A DNA stretch of 6,387 nt from Nitrospiria bacterium (GCA_919902475.1 CAKKRA010000362.1:1-6387), one strand, 5' to 3'. Positions 1 to 6,387 are shown, counted from the stretch's first letter. The notes: generated by a model from the sequence alone, not told the origin. Made by a program: numbers and translations.

Positions 1-1
1 A

Positions 2-976
2 TCTGTTGGGGATTTAGATGGAGACGGAAAGAATGAGATAGTTGTAAGCAATGGTAATAAAATTCGGGTCTACCGCTCTGCTGACGGAAAGTTTGCCCTT
101 ATATGGGAGGAAAAGGATTCAAAGAGGGCGTATAATCAGCTTTATATTGATGCTGCAGATATAAATAAGGACGGCAAGGCAGAGATATTTGTAACTAATC
201 TGATTAAAGACAGATTGTATTCCTATGTTATTGAATGGAGGGACGGCGAGTTTAAAAAGATACAGAAGGACATGAAATATTTTTTGAGGGTGCAGACCAT
301 GACAAGCAGCGACAGCATCCTTCTGTGCCAGGAGATTGGCAATAAGACGCCATTTTATGGGAATGTAAAAAGATGCGAATGGGACGGGGCAAAATTTAAA
401 GAAGGCGAGAGATTTCCGCTTCCAAAGGGCGTGAATATATACGGCTTTACAATAGCTGACCTTGATGCTAACGGGGATGAAGAGATTATTGCAATTGATG
501 ATACAGAGTATATCAGGATTTATTCTATGGATGGAAAGCAGGTATGGAGAAGCCCTGACAGATACGGCGGGTATGGCACATCCTTTGATTTTGATTTTGT
601 AGATGACATAGCAGGCGCAAGGGAGAAAAAGGCAACAATTAATGGCAGGCTAATTGTTAAGGATATAGACGGAGACGGGAGATTAGAGCTCATACTCAGT
701 AAGAATGTTCCGTCAACCTATGCCTTTGAGTCATTCAGGGGATACCTGTATGGCGAGATGTATGTATTGCAATGGAATGGCGTTGCTTTAAATGAGATGT
801 GGAAGATAAAAAAGGTGTCGGGATTTATTGACGACTTTACTGTGGCAGATTTTACAAATGAGGGATTTGAGAGGCTTCTTATTGCGACTTCGCCGATATT
901 AAGCTCATCCAAGATAGAGGATTTGTTTAGAACCAAGAGTGATTTCATAATATATAACCTTCCAGAGAGGGGATAG
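2..976 (+). CDS. FG-GAP/VCBS-type repeat protein, 5'-truncated by window edge
   Basis: The frame is open from base 2 to the TAG at 974-976, giving 324 residues, and the true start lies upstream of the window. A TTG at 215 is only an internal leucine codon, because repeat motifs continue before it. Calcium-loop-like motifs recur with a hydrophobic strand after each: DLDGDGKNE (fragment residues 4-12), DINKDGKAE (53-61), DLDANGDEE (153-161) and DIDGDGRLE (221-229), plus a degenerate DFTNEGFER (283-291). This is the pattern of FG-GAP/VCBS beta-propeller blades. Such proteins are usually exported and bind ligands or partners, but no enzymatic residues are visible and the N-terminus (signal peptide or lipobox) is missing. 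The exact function is unknown. It ends 25 bp before uppS on the same strand, so it may be cotranscribed with the envelope genes. In many related genomes frr would be expected at this position. Confidence 0.85.
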   Translation, partial: SVGDLDGDGKNEIVVSNGNKIRVYRSADGKFALIWEEKDSKRAYNQLYIDAADINKDGKAEIFVTNLIKDRLYSYVIEWRDGEFKKIQKDMKYFLRVQTMTSSDSILLCQEIGNKTPFYGNVKRCEWDGAKFKEGERFPLPKGVNIYGFTIADLDANGDEEIIAIDDTEYIRIYSMDGKQVWRSPDRYGGYGTSFDFDFVDDIAGAREKKATINGRLIVKDIDGDGRLELILSKNVPSTYAFESFRGYLYGEMYVLQWNGVALNEMWKIKKVSGFIDDFTVADFTNEGFERLLIATSPILSSSKIEDLFRTKSDFIIYNLPERG

Positions 977-985
977 GAAGGGGTA

Positions 986-1009
986 ATGGAGCAAGGCGAT
1001 AATGTTTGA
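986..1009 (+). other. Possible 7-codon leader mini-ORF overlapping the uppS start
   Basis: An ATG at 986 opens a 7-codon frame (MEQGDNV) that ends at TGA 1007-1009, just inside uppS, whose ATG is at 1002. It is preceded by a purine-rich GGAAGGGG (976-983), a better Shine-Dalgarno match than the AAGG (993-996) that serves uppS. If translated, ribosomes would stop on top of the uppS start codon, which would favour reinitiation. No conservation can be judged from one sequence, and a frame this short may be chance. Confidence 0.25.
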
Positions 1010-1796
1010 TGATATACTAAAAGACAGGGATGTTGAACAGATGGATGATGACGAACTGTTATCACTTGTTGATAAAGAGAGGCTGCCGAGGCATGTTGCC
1101 TTTATTATGGATGGAAACGGCAGATGGGCAAGGGAGCGGTTTCTTCCGAGGATAGCGGGTCATCAGGAAGGGATAGAATCTGTAAGGGAGCTCATTAAGG
1201 TTTCTATTGAGCTCGGCATCAAGGCACTCACCTTCTATGCCTTTTCCATAGAGAACTGGAGGAGGCCTGAGATGGAGGTAACTGCCCTGATGAGGCTGCT
1301 TGAAAAATATCTTCGGAGCGAGCTGAAGGAGATGATGGAAAATAATATCAGATTTATGACCATAGGCAGGATAAAAGAGCTTCCTGAGTCTGTAAGGAGA
1401 TGGATTGAAAAGGTGGGTTATGAGACAAGGGATAACAAGAAACTCATCCTTAATATGGCGCTGAGCTACGGCGGCAGGGCAGAGATTACTGACGCTGCAA
1501 AGGCATTGGCAAATGACCTGAAGGATAATAAAATCTCTGAAGAGGAGATTACAGAGGAGTTTTTTGCTAAATATCTTAATACCAACGGCCTTCCTGACCC
1601 TGATTTAATGATTAGGACAAGCGGTGAGAGCCGCATAAGCAATTTTCTTTTGTGGCAGCTTGCTTATACAGAGCTCCATTTTACAAAGACCCTTTGGCCT
1701 GATTTCAGAAGGCGTGAGATGCTTCTTGCCATAATAGATTACCAAAGAAGGGAAAGAAGATTCGGCCTCACAGGTGAACAGGTTAATAGGAGATGA
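1002..1796 (+). CDS. uppS: Undecaprenyl diphosphate synthase (cis-prenyltransferase)
   Basis: UppS condenses isopentenyl diphosphate units in cis onto farnesyl diphosphate to make the C55 lipid carrier precursor for peptidoglycan and surface polysaccharides; it acts in the cytoplasm at the membrane. The 264-residue protein carries the full family signature. FIMDGNGRWA (34-43) has the metal-binding Asp37. His54 follows, then FSIENWRRP (81-89), and RTSGE at 205-209. RISNFLLWQ (211-219) includes Arg211 and Ser213, and Glu224 lies in AYTEL. These sit 11 residues later than E. coli Asp26, His43, Arg194, Arg200, Ser202 and Glu213, so the enzyme should be active. The first 28 residues are an acidic extension before the core. 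An internal ATG (codon 14, base 1041) would shorten it but has no good ribosome site, so I keep 1002 with AAGG at 993-996. The stop overlaps cdsA by ATGA. Confidence 0.96.
   Translation: MFDDILKDRDVEQMDDDELLSLVDKERLPRHVAFIMDGNGRWARERFLPRIAGHQEGIESVRELIKVSIELGIKALTFYAFSIENWRRPEMEVTALMRLLEKYLRSELKEMMENNIRFMTIGRIKELPESVRRWIEKVGYETRDNKKLILNMALSYGGRAEITDAAKALANDLKDNKISEEEITEEFFAKYLNTNGLPDPDLMIRTSGESRISNFLLWQLAYTELHFTKTLWPDFRRREMLLAIIDYQRRERRFGLTGEQVNRR
1788..1792 (+). promoter_or_regulatory. Shine-Dalgarno site of cdsA, decides its start
   Basis: AGGAG lies inside the last codons of uppS. It directly abuts ATG 1793 (0 nt spacing), is 3 nt from ATG 1796 and 6 nt from GTG 1799. Normal spacing favours GTG 1799, or possibly ATG 1796, over the outermost ATG. 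Its position inside uppS implies translational coupling of the two genes. Confidence 0.6.
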
Positions 1797-2602
1797 TGGT
1801 GGGTCTTAAGCGGGTTATTGTTACGGTTGTATTTGCCCCTTTATTTTATATACTGGTAAAATATTTTTCTTCTTTGCCATTTTTTATCCTGATTGCAGCC
1901 GGGATTATGATCGGGCAATATGAATTTTACAGGCTGTTTTATAAAGAGAGGATAAATGTCTCCATTCTTCTTGGTCTTATATGCGGTTTCCTGCTTGCAA
2001 TAAGCTTCTATCTTACAAACAGCCATACTTCACCGACTATATCAGTAAGTATAATACTTATCCTTGTTCTTGTTGTGCATCTATTTACATTTAAAAATAT
2101 AGAATCAGCCCTAACGGATGTTTCTATTACATTCTTTGGGATATTCTATATAGGCTGGCTCATGGGCCATATAATCCTCCTCCGCGGTACGGGGAACGGA
2201 CAGAGCCTTATATTCTTTCTCTTTCTTGTTACATGGGCAGGTGATGCAGGCGCATATTATACAGGCAGCTATTTTGGAAAACACAGGCTCTCCTATGTAG
2301 TCAGCCCGAAGAAGACTTATGAGGGCGCTTTCGGCTGTTTTGCATTCAGCATCTTAATGGCATTCATAGCGAGATACTGGTTCTTTTCGCATTTAACAGA
2401 TACGGACGCGCTTATCCTCGGCGCTTCGTTTGGCATAATCAGCCAGTTGGGGGATTTCTCAGAGTCTTTATTAAAGAGGAGCGCAGGCGTAAAGGATTCA
2501 AGTTTTCTGATTCCAGCACACGGCGGGATGCTGGACAGGGTAGACAGCCTGCTTTTTACAGCGCCTCTTCTTTATTATTATATAAGTTTTATTAAGGGGT
2601 AA
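1793..2602 (+). CDS. cdsA: Phosphatidate cytidylyltransferase (CDP-diacylglycerol synthase)
   Basis: CdsA converts phosphatidic acid and CTP to CDP-diacylglycerol and pyrophosphate, the branch point for phospholipid synthesis in the inner membrane. The protein is 269 residues, usual for the family, and very hydrophobic, with about eight membrane segments. The C-terminal family signature is complete: S225-LLKR (225-229), K234-D235, then P-A-H-G-G (241-245) and D248-R-V-D251. The upstream conserved stretches TWAGDAGAYYTG (147-158) and SPKKTYEG (171-178) are also present. The first possible ATG (1793) overlaps the uppS stop by 4 bp. The placement of AGGAG suggests the real start is ATG 1796 or GTG 1799, removing one or two residues before GLKRV. 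It ends with TAA immediately before the dxr ATG. The pairing with uppS is a common bacterial arrangement. Confidence 0.96.
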   Translation: MMVGLKRVIVTVVFAPLFYILVKYFSSLPFFILIAAGIMIGQYEFYRLFYKERINVSILLGLICGFLLAISFYLTNSHTSPTISVSIILILVLVVHLFTFKNIESALTDVSITFFGIFYIGWLMGHIILLRGTGNGQSLIFFLFLVTWAGDAGAYYTGSYFGKHRLSYVVSPKKTYEGAFGCFAFSILMAFIARYWFFSHLTDTDALILGASFGIISQLGDFSESLLKRSAGVKDSSFLIPAHGGMLDRVDSLLFTAPLLYYYISFIKG

Positions 2603-3757
2603 ATGAAAAAGATTGTCCTTTTAGGTTCAACAGGTTCAATAGGCGTAAACACACTTGATGTGGCAAGCAGATTCCCTGACAGGTTCAGGATAGTCGGGCT
2701 TACTGCAGGCGAGAATATTGCGCTCCTTGAAAAACAGATAAAAACCTTCAGACCAAAGATTGTTTCTGTATTAAAAGAAGACGCAGCAGAGAGGCTGAGG
2801 CAGAGATGCAGGGATTATGATGTTGAAATACGCTCAGGCGTAGAGGGGATGATAAGCGCTGCTGCTTTCTCAGAGGCTGATATGGTTGTGTCAGCCATTG
2901 TCGGCGCAGCAGGTCTTGTCCCTACAGTAGCAGCCATCCGTGCTGGAAAGGATGTTGCCCTTGCAAATAAAGAGACCCTTGTAATGGCTGGCGAGATAGT
3001 TACTAAAGAGGCTGAAAAGAAAGGTGTAAAGATACTGCCTGTTGACAGCGAGCACAGCGCTATCTTACAGGCCCTTGGCAGCCATGAAAAGGATAGCGTG
3101 AAGAGATTGATATTAACTGCATCAGGCGGCCCTTTTTATAATACGCCGTTTTCAAGAAAGAGACTGATTAAGCCAAAGGATGCCTTAAAGCACCCGAACT
3201 GGAAGATGGGCAGGAAGATAACCATAGACTCTGCTACCCTGATGAATAAGGGTTTGGAGGTTATTGAGGCGCGCTGGCTCTTTGATATTCCATCAGAAAA
3301 GATAGATGTATTAATTCATCCTGAAAGTATTGTGCATTCTATGGTAGAATATATAGACGGCGCGGTTATTGCACAGCTTGGCGTGCCTGATATGAGGATA
3401 CCAATTTCTTATGCCTTAGGCTATCCTGAGCGCTTAAACAGCGGGTTTCCTTCCCTTGACCTTGTGCGGATAGGAAGCCTGACATTTAAAAAACCGGATA
3501 CAAAGAGGTTCCCATGCCTTTCATATGCCTATGAGGCGCTGGATATAGGCGGCACAATGCCTGCTGTGCTGAATGCTGCGAACGAGGCTGCAGCAAGGGC
3601 GTTTTTAAAAGAGGAGATAGGTTTTCTTGATATACCAAAGATTATTAAAAAGGTTATGGATAGACATGTAAGGCAGAATATTGTTACAATAGAAGATGTG
3701 CTTCTTGCAGACAGATGGGCTCGGGAGCGCGCAGAAGATTTTATAAAGAGGAGTTAA
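2603..3757 (+). CDS. dxr: 1-deoxy-D-xylulose 5-phosphate reductoisomerase
   Basis: Dxr (IspC) isomerises and reduces 1-deoxy-D-xylulose 5-phosphate to 2-C-methyl-D-erythritol 4-phosphate with NADPH. It is the first committed step of the MEP isoprenoid pathway and is cytoplasmic. The 384-residue length fits the family (E. coli 398). The NADPH loop GSTGSIG is at residues 8-14 and LANKETLVMAG at 120-130. The metal/substrate motif PVDSEHSAILQ gives Asp148, Ser149 and Glu150. LTASGG (171-176) follows, then the mobile loop HPNWKMG (197-203) with His197 and Trp200. SATLMNKGLEVIEA (210-223) provides Asn215, Lys216 and Glu219, and HPESIVHSMVEY is at 239-250. All expected catalytic residues are present. 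The ATG follows the cdsA TAA with no gap, and AAGGGG (2594-2599) lies inside the end of cdsA, so translation is probably coupled. Confidence 0.97.
   Translation: MKKIVLLGSTGSIGVNTLDVASRFPDRFRIVGLTAGENIALLEKQIKTFRPKIVSVLKEDAAERLRQRCRDYDVEIRSGVEGMISAAAFSEADMVVSAIVGAAGLVPTVAAIRAGKDVALANKETLVMAGEIVTKEAEKKGVKILPVDSEHSAILQALGSHEKDSVKRLILTASGGPFYNTPFSRKRLIKPKDALKHPNWKMGRKITIDSATLMNKGLEVIEARWLFDIPSEKIDVLIHPESIVHSMVEYIDGAVIAQLGVPDMRIPISYALGYPERLNSGFPSLDLVRIGSLTFKKPDTKRFPCLSYAYEALDIGGTMPAVLNAANEAAARAFLKEEIGFLDIPKIIKKVMDRHVRQNIVTIEDVLLADRWARERAEDFIKRS
3749..3753 (+). promoter_or_regulatory. Strong Shine-Dalgarno site of rseP
   Basis: AGGAG sits in the last dxr codons, 8 nt before the ATG at 3762. It is well spaced and supports that start over any later methionine, and suggests that rseP is translated efficiently from the shared transcript. 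Confidence 0.7.
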
Positions 3758-3761
3758 TTAG

Positions 3762-4877
3762 ATGAATACAGTAATTTCATTTTTGATTGTATTAGGTGTT
3801 TTGATATTTGTCCATGAGCTTGGCCACTTTCTTTTTGCAAAATGGATGGGAGTCGGCGTCTTAAAATTTTCTCTCGGATTTGGGCCGAAGCTGATTGGAT
3901 GGAAAAAAGGGGAAACAGAGTATGTAATATCCATATTTCCGCTCGGCGGATATGTAAAGATGATTGGGCAGGAGGACTTGAAGGTGCAGAGTCCTGAGGA
4001 GATAAGCGAAGAGGATAAGGAAAGGTCATTCATGCACAAGAGCCCTGCAAAGAGGGCAGCAATTGTAGCAGCAGGCCCTGTATTCAATCTTCTCCTTGCC
4101 TTTGTGATTTTCACTATTGTCAGTTTTAACGGCATTCATATAAATCTTCCCCAGCTCGGCGAGATAGCAGAAGGGACGCCTGCCAAGGCAGCAGGCTTTA
4201 TGAAGGATGATATTGTTAAATCTGTTGATGGGAAACCCATAAAATCGTGGGATGAAATGGTAGATATTGTAAGAAAGAGTACAGGGAAGAGCCTTTTTTT
4301 TGCTGTTGAACGCGAAGGCAAGCAGATTGAGATTAGGGTTATACCTGAAACGAAAAAGACAAAGACCATATTTGGCGAGGAGAAAGAGGTCGGACAGATA
4401 GGCGTGATGAATGCAGGCAAGTTTATTGTGGAAAAGATCAATCCTATATATGCAGTTTATTACGGCGCCATAGAGACATGGAGATGGACAGAGCTTACGG
4501 TAGTGGGATTAGTAAAGATGGTGCAGGGGATTGTTTCAGTAAAGGAGATTGGCGGCCCATTAATGATTGCTGATATGGCAGGCAAGGCCGCATCTGCCGG
4601 CGTATTGAGCGTAATGATATTTATTGCCCTTGTAAGCATAAACCTTGCAATAATAAATCTTCTGCCTGTTCCTATTCTGGATGGCGGCCATCTGTTGTTC
4701 TTTGCTATTGAAGGGATAATGGGCAAGCCGCTGGATTTAAAAAAGATGGAGATTGCCCAAAGGATAGGCCTTGCCATTATTATTATGTTAGTTGTGTTTA
4801 CGCTATACAATGATATAATGCGGTATTCAGGCCAGATAGTGGATTTTTTCAGGAGGGTTATTGGATACTCTGTGTAA
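3762..4877 (+). CDS. rseP: Site-2 intramembrane zinc metalloprotease, RseP family
   Basis: RseP-family proteases cut membrane-spanning substrates, classically anti-sigma factors such as RseA after a first cleavage, and also remnant signal peptides. The zinc motif HELGH is at residues 18-22 in the first membrane helix. The third-ligand motif NLLPVPILDGGH is at 299-310, with Asp307. FPLGGYVKM (59-67) and AAGPVFNLLLA (103-113) are further family hallmarks. There is one PDZ domain (about 128-200), with typical GTPAKAAG and GDxxxxxDG-like segments. Membrane helices are seen at about 3-20, 105-123, 282-303 and 334-351. At 371 residues with one PDZ it is the short form; E. coli RseP (450 aa) has two. 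The natural substrate cannot be told because no sigma or anti-sigma gene is in the window. It lies 4 bp after dxr. Confidence 0.95.
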   Translation: MNTVISFLIVLGVLIFVHELGHFLFAKWMGVGVLKFSLGFGPKLIGWKKGETEYVISIFPLGGYVKMIGQEDLKVQSPEEISEEDKERSFMHKSPAKRAAIVAAGPVFNLLLAFVIFTIVSFNGIHINLPQLGEIAEGTPAKAAGFMKDDIVKSVDGKPIKSWDEMVDIVRKSTGKSLFFAVEREGKQIEIRVIPETKKTKTIFGEEKEVGQIGVMNAGKFIVEKINPIYAVYYGAIETWRWTELTVVGLVKMVQGIVSVKEIGGPLMIADMAGKAASAGVLSVMIFIALVSINLAIINLLPVPILDGGHLLFFAIEGIMGKPLDLKKMEIAQRIGLAIIIMLVVFTLYNDIMRYSGQIVDFFRRVIGYSV

Positions 4878-4881
4878 GAAC

Positions 4882-4908
4882 GGTTTAAACAGTTTAAACG
4901 GTTAAGAC
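4882..4908 (+). repeat. Three-unit 9-bp tandem repeat with hairpin potential before ispG
   Basis: Three consecutive 9-mers fill the space up to the ispG start codon: GGTTTAAAC (4882-4890), AGTTTAAAC (4891-4899) and the diverged GGTTAAGAC (4900-4908). The region is also a near-perfect palindrome centred on 4891. GTTTAA (4883-4888) can pair with TTAAAC (4894-4899) around a 5-nt loop, and after a G:G mismatch three more pairs are possible (4879-4881 with 4901-4903). The stem is AT-rich and no T-run follows, so it does not look like an intrinsic terminator. It could be a protein-binding or translation-control site, or simply a slippage product. Confidence 0.6.
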
Positions 4909-5973
4909 ATGTTCATCAACAGAAAGAAAACCAGACAAATCAGTGTCGGCAATGTGAAGATAGGCGGCAATGCGCCTATATCTGTCCAGTCAATGACCAA
5001 TACGGATACATCTGATGTTAACGCTACAGTTGCACAGATAAGGAGGCTTGAACACGCAGGCTGTGAGATAATCCGTGTTGCAGTTCCTGACAAAAAGGCA
5101 GCAGAGGCTTTAGGGGAAATAAAGAAACAGATAAAAATACCATTGATTGCAGATATACATTTTGACTACCGCCTTGCATTAGAGGCCATTAAACAGGGCG
5201 TTGACTGCCTGAGGATAAATCCGGGAAACATAGGGAATAAGAAAAAGATAGAGGCAGTTGTTTCTGCTTTAAAGAAAAAGGATATACCTGTGCGCATAGG
5301 CGTTAATGCAGGCTCACTTGAAAAGGATTTGCTAAAGAAATACGGCCATCCCACGCCGTCTGCAATGGTGGAATCTGCACTAAGGCACATAAAAATACTT
5401 GAAGAACTGAATTACTTTAAGATAAAGGTCTCTCTTAAGGCATCAAATGTAAGGGATGCGATAGAGGCATACCGCTTAATATCAAAGAAGATTGATTATC
5501 CGCTGCATATCGGCATATCAGAGGCAGGACCGCTTTTTTCAGGCACAATAAAATCCGCAGTCGGCCTCGGCATCCTTCTCTCTGAAGGCATTGGCGATAC
5601 TATCCGTGTCTCTCTTACTGCAGACCCTGTTAAAGAGGTGGACGCTGCTTATGAGATATTAAAGTCGCTCGGCTTGCGAAAAAAGGGTATAAATATCATC
5701 TCATGCCCCACATGCGGAAGGCTTGAGATAGACGTGATAAAACTTGCCTCACAGGTTGAGCAGAGGCTCTCGCATATAAAGGAGCCATTGGATATCTCTG
5801 TGCTCGGCTGTGTTGTTAATGGCATTGGGGAAGGCAAGGAGGCAGATATTGGCATTGCAGGCGGCAGGGGCATTGGCATTGTATTTAAGCACGGCAAGGT
5901 AATGAAAAAGATAAAGGAATCAGAGCTTGCAGACCTTCTTGTAGAAGAGGTGGAGGAGATGGTGAGGAAGTAG
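4909..5973 (+). CDS. ispG: 4-hydroxy-3-methylbut-2-enyl diphosphate synthase (IspG/GcpE)
   Basis: IspG reductively converts 2-C-methyl-D-erythritol 2,4-cyclodiphosphate to HMBPP, the penultimate MEP-pathway step, using a [4Fe-4S] cluster and electrons from flavodoxin or ferredoxin. The protein is 354 residues, the short bacterial form made of a TIM-barrel domain and a C-terminal cluster domain. The N-terminus has the typical TRQISVGNVKIGG (8-20) and PISVQSMTNTDT (23-34). ADIHFDYRLAL (81-91), RINPGNIG (102-109) and GVNAGSLEKD (131-140) follow. Cluster ligands are Cys266 and Cys269 (SCPTCGR), Cys301 (LGCVVNGIGE) and Glu308, matching E. coli Cys270, Cys273, Cys305 and Glu312. The start fits the family N-terminus, but no clear Shine-Dalgarno precedes it; the leader is the tandem repeat. 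With dxr two genes upstream, this cluster carries two of the MEP enzymes. Confidence 0.97.
   Translation: MFINRKKTRQISVGNVKIGGNAPISVQSMTNTDTSDVNATVAQIRRLEHAGCEIIRVAVPDKKAAEALGEIKKQIKIPLIADIHFDYRLALEAIKQGVDCLRINPGNIGNKKKIEAVVSALKKKDIPVRIGVNAGSLEKDLLKKYGHPTPSAMVESALRHIKILEELNYFKIKVSLKASNVRDAIEAYRLISKKIDYPLHIGISEAGPLFSGTIKSAVGLGILLSEGIGDTIRVSLTADPVKEVDAAYEILKSLGLRKKGINIISCPTCGRLEIDVIKLASQVEQRLSHIKEPLDISVLGCVVNGIGEGKEADIGIAGGRGIGIVFKHGKVMKKIKESELADLLVEEVEEMVRK
5965..5968 (+). promoter_or_regulatory. Shine-Dalgarno site of the cupin gene
   Basis: AGGA in the final ispG codons lies 5 nt before the ATG at 5974. It supports that start and shows coupling to ispG, whose TAG directly precedes the ATG. 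Confidence 0.55.
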
Positions 5974-6387
5974 ATGATCAACGGCGTGAAGATTAAAAAA
6001 TTAAAGGTAATGCCTGATGAGCGGGGAAGGTTGATGGAGATGCTCCGCTCTGATGACGAACTCTTTATAAAGTTTGGCCAGGTATATATGACAACTGCCT
6101 ATCCATGTGTTGTTAAGGCATGGCACTATCATAAAAAACAGATTGACAACTTTGTTGTTGTAAAAGGTATGATGAAGGTTGTCTTATATGACAGCAGAAA
6201 AGATTCAGCAACTCACGGCGAGGTCAACGAGTTTTTTATAGGTGAACACAATCCAATCCTTTTGCAGATACCTGCCAATGTCTATCACGGCTTTAAGTGC
6301 ATAAGCGAGGCAGAGGCGATTGTAATCAACTGCTCTACAGAGCCGTATAATCCCAATTCACCTGATGAATACCGTATTCCGCCTGAT
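5974..6387 (+). CDS. dTDP-4-dehydrorhamnose 3,5-epimerase-like cupin, 3'-truncated by window edge
   Basis: An open frame of 138 codons runs from ATG 5974 to the window end without a stop. The sequence is a single-domain cupin of the RmlC-like kind. The features are PDERGRL (14-20), FGQVYMT (34-40), WHYHKKQ (50-56), a glycine-turn strand VVKGMMKVVLYD (62-73), then LQIPANVYHGF (97-107) and the tail EPYNP (123-127). His51 corresponds to the catalytic His of RmlC and His105 lies in the conserved HGF. By eye, the RmlC lysine after the first His motif and the tyrosine of the LYK-type motif appear replaced (Asn59; Asn119-Cys120). A true dTDP-rhamnose epimerase is therefore uncertain, and a related nucleotide-sugar isomerase or epimerase is possible. 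It abuts ispG with 0 bp. It may begin a surface-polysaccharide locus downstream, and UppS makes the lipid carrier such loci use. Confidence 0.85.
   Translation, partial: MINGVKIKKLKVMPDERGRLMEMLRSDDELFIKFGQVYMTTAYPCVVKAWHYHKKQIDNFVVVKGMMKVVLYDSRKDSATHGEVNEFFIGEHNPILLQIPANVYHGFKCISEAEAIVINCSTEPYNPNSPDEYRIPPD

Noticed and set aside
215..217. TTG 215 as the start of the FG-GAP protein
   Set aside because: The same frame is open back to base 2 and encodes two further repeat motifs upstream, so this is an internal codon.
977..1001. Promoter for the uppS block in the 25-bp gap
   Set aside because: I saw no convincing -35/-10 pair with proper spacing in or just before the gap; the promoter is probably upstream of the window.
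718..1065. Antisense open frame across the FG-GAP gene end and uppS start
   Set aside because: It is a shadow of two real genes, its product has no recognisable motif, and it has no plausible ribosome site or promoter.
3754..4441. Several antisense open frames opposite rseP
   Set aside because: They mirror a strongly conserved protease gene. The translations are low-complexity Ser/Pro/Ile-rich, as expected for complements of such codons.
4879..4903. Intrinsic terminator between rseP and ispG
   Set aside because: The palindrome forms an AT-rich stem with a mismatch and is not followed by a T-run, and coding continues immediately on the same strand.
4460..5093. Antisense open frames opposite the end of rseP and the start of ispG
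   Set aside because: Both overlap unmistakable coding sequence and show no domain features.
5166..5981. Antisense open frames opposite ispG
   Set aside because: IspG motifs run through the whole region on the + strand; the reverse products look like noise.

Overview
The window is ordinary, almost fully coding bacterial DNA. It holds seven genes, all on the + strand, and both outer genes are cut by the window edges. I found no RNA gene, mobile element or CRISPR array. The moderate-to-low GC, the frequent AGG/AGA arginine and ATA isoleucine codons, and the gene order uppS-cdsA-dxr-rseP-ispG suggest a Gram-negative, probably anaerobic bacterium of the Desulfobacterota/Nitrospirota kind. That placement is an inference from style and synteny, not from a marker gene.

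Bases 2-976 are the 3' part of a gene for an FG-GAP/VCBS-type repeat protein, with calcium-loop-like DxDxDG motifs. After 25 bp comes a compact block. uppS (1002-1796) makes undecaprenyl diphosphate. cdsA (1793-2602) makes CDP-diacylglycerol. dxr (2603-3757) is the first committed step of the MEP isoprenoid pathway. rseP (3762-4877) is a site-2 intramembrane metalloprotease. ispG (4909-5973) is the iron-sulfur enzyme that acts late in the MEP pathway. From 5974 to the window end is a cupin of the dTDP-4-dehydrorhamnose 3,5-epimerase type, missing only its C-terminus.

The junctions are very tight: a 4-bp ATGA overlap, 0 bp, 4 bp, 31 bp and 0 bp. This points to one transcript with translational coupling. 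Functionally the block links isoprenoid precursor supply (Dxr, IspG) to the lipid carrier of wall and surface polysaccharides (UppS), phospholipid synthesis (CdsA) and envelope proteolysis (RseP). The sugar epimerase-like gene may mark the start of a surface-sugar locus downstream.

I see no undescribed system here. The points most worth a second look are a 27-bp, three-unit tandem repeat with hairpin potential that forms the whole leader of ispG, a 7-codon mini-ORF with a strong ribosome binding site overlapping the uppS start, the ambiguous cdsA start, and the apparent lack of the usual epimerase tyrosine in the last gene.
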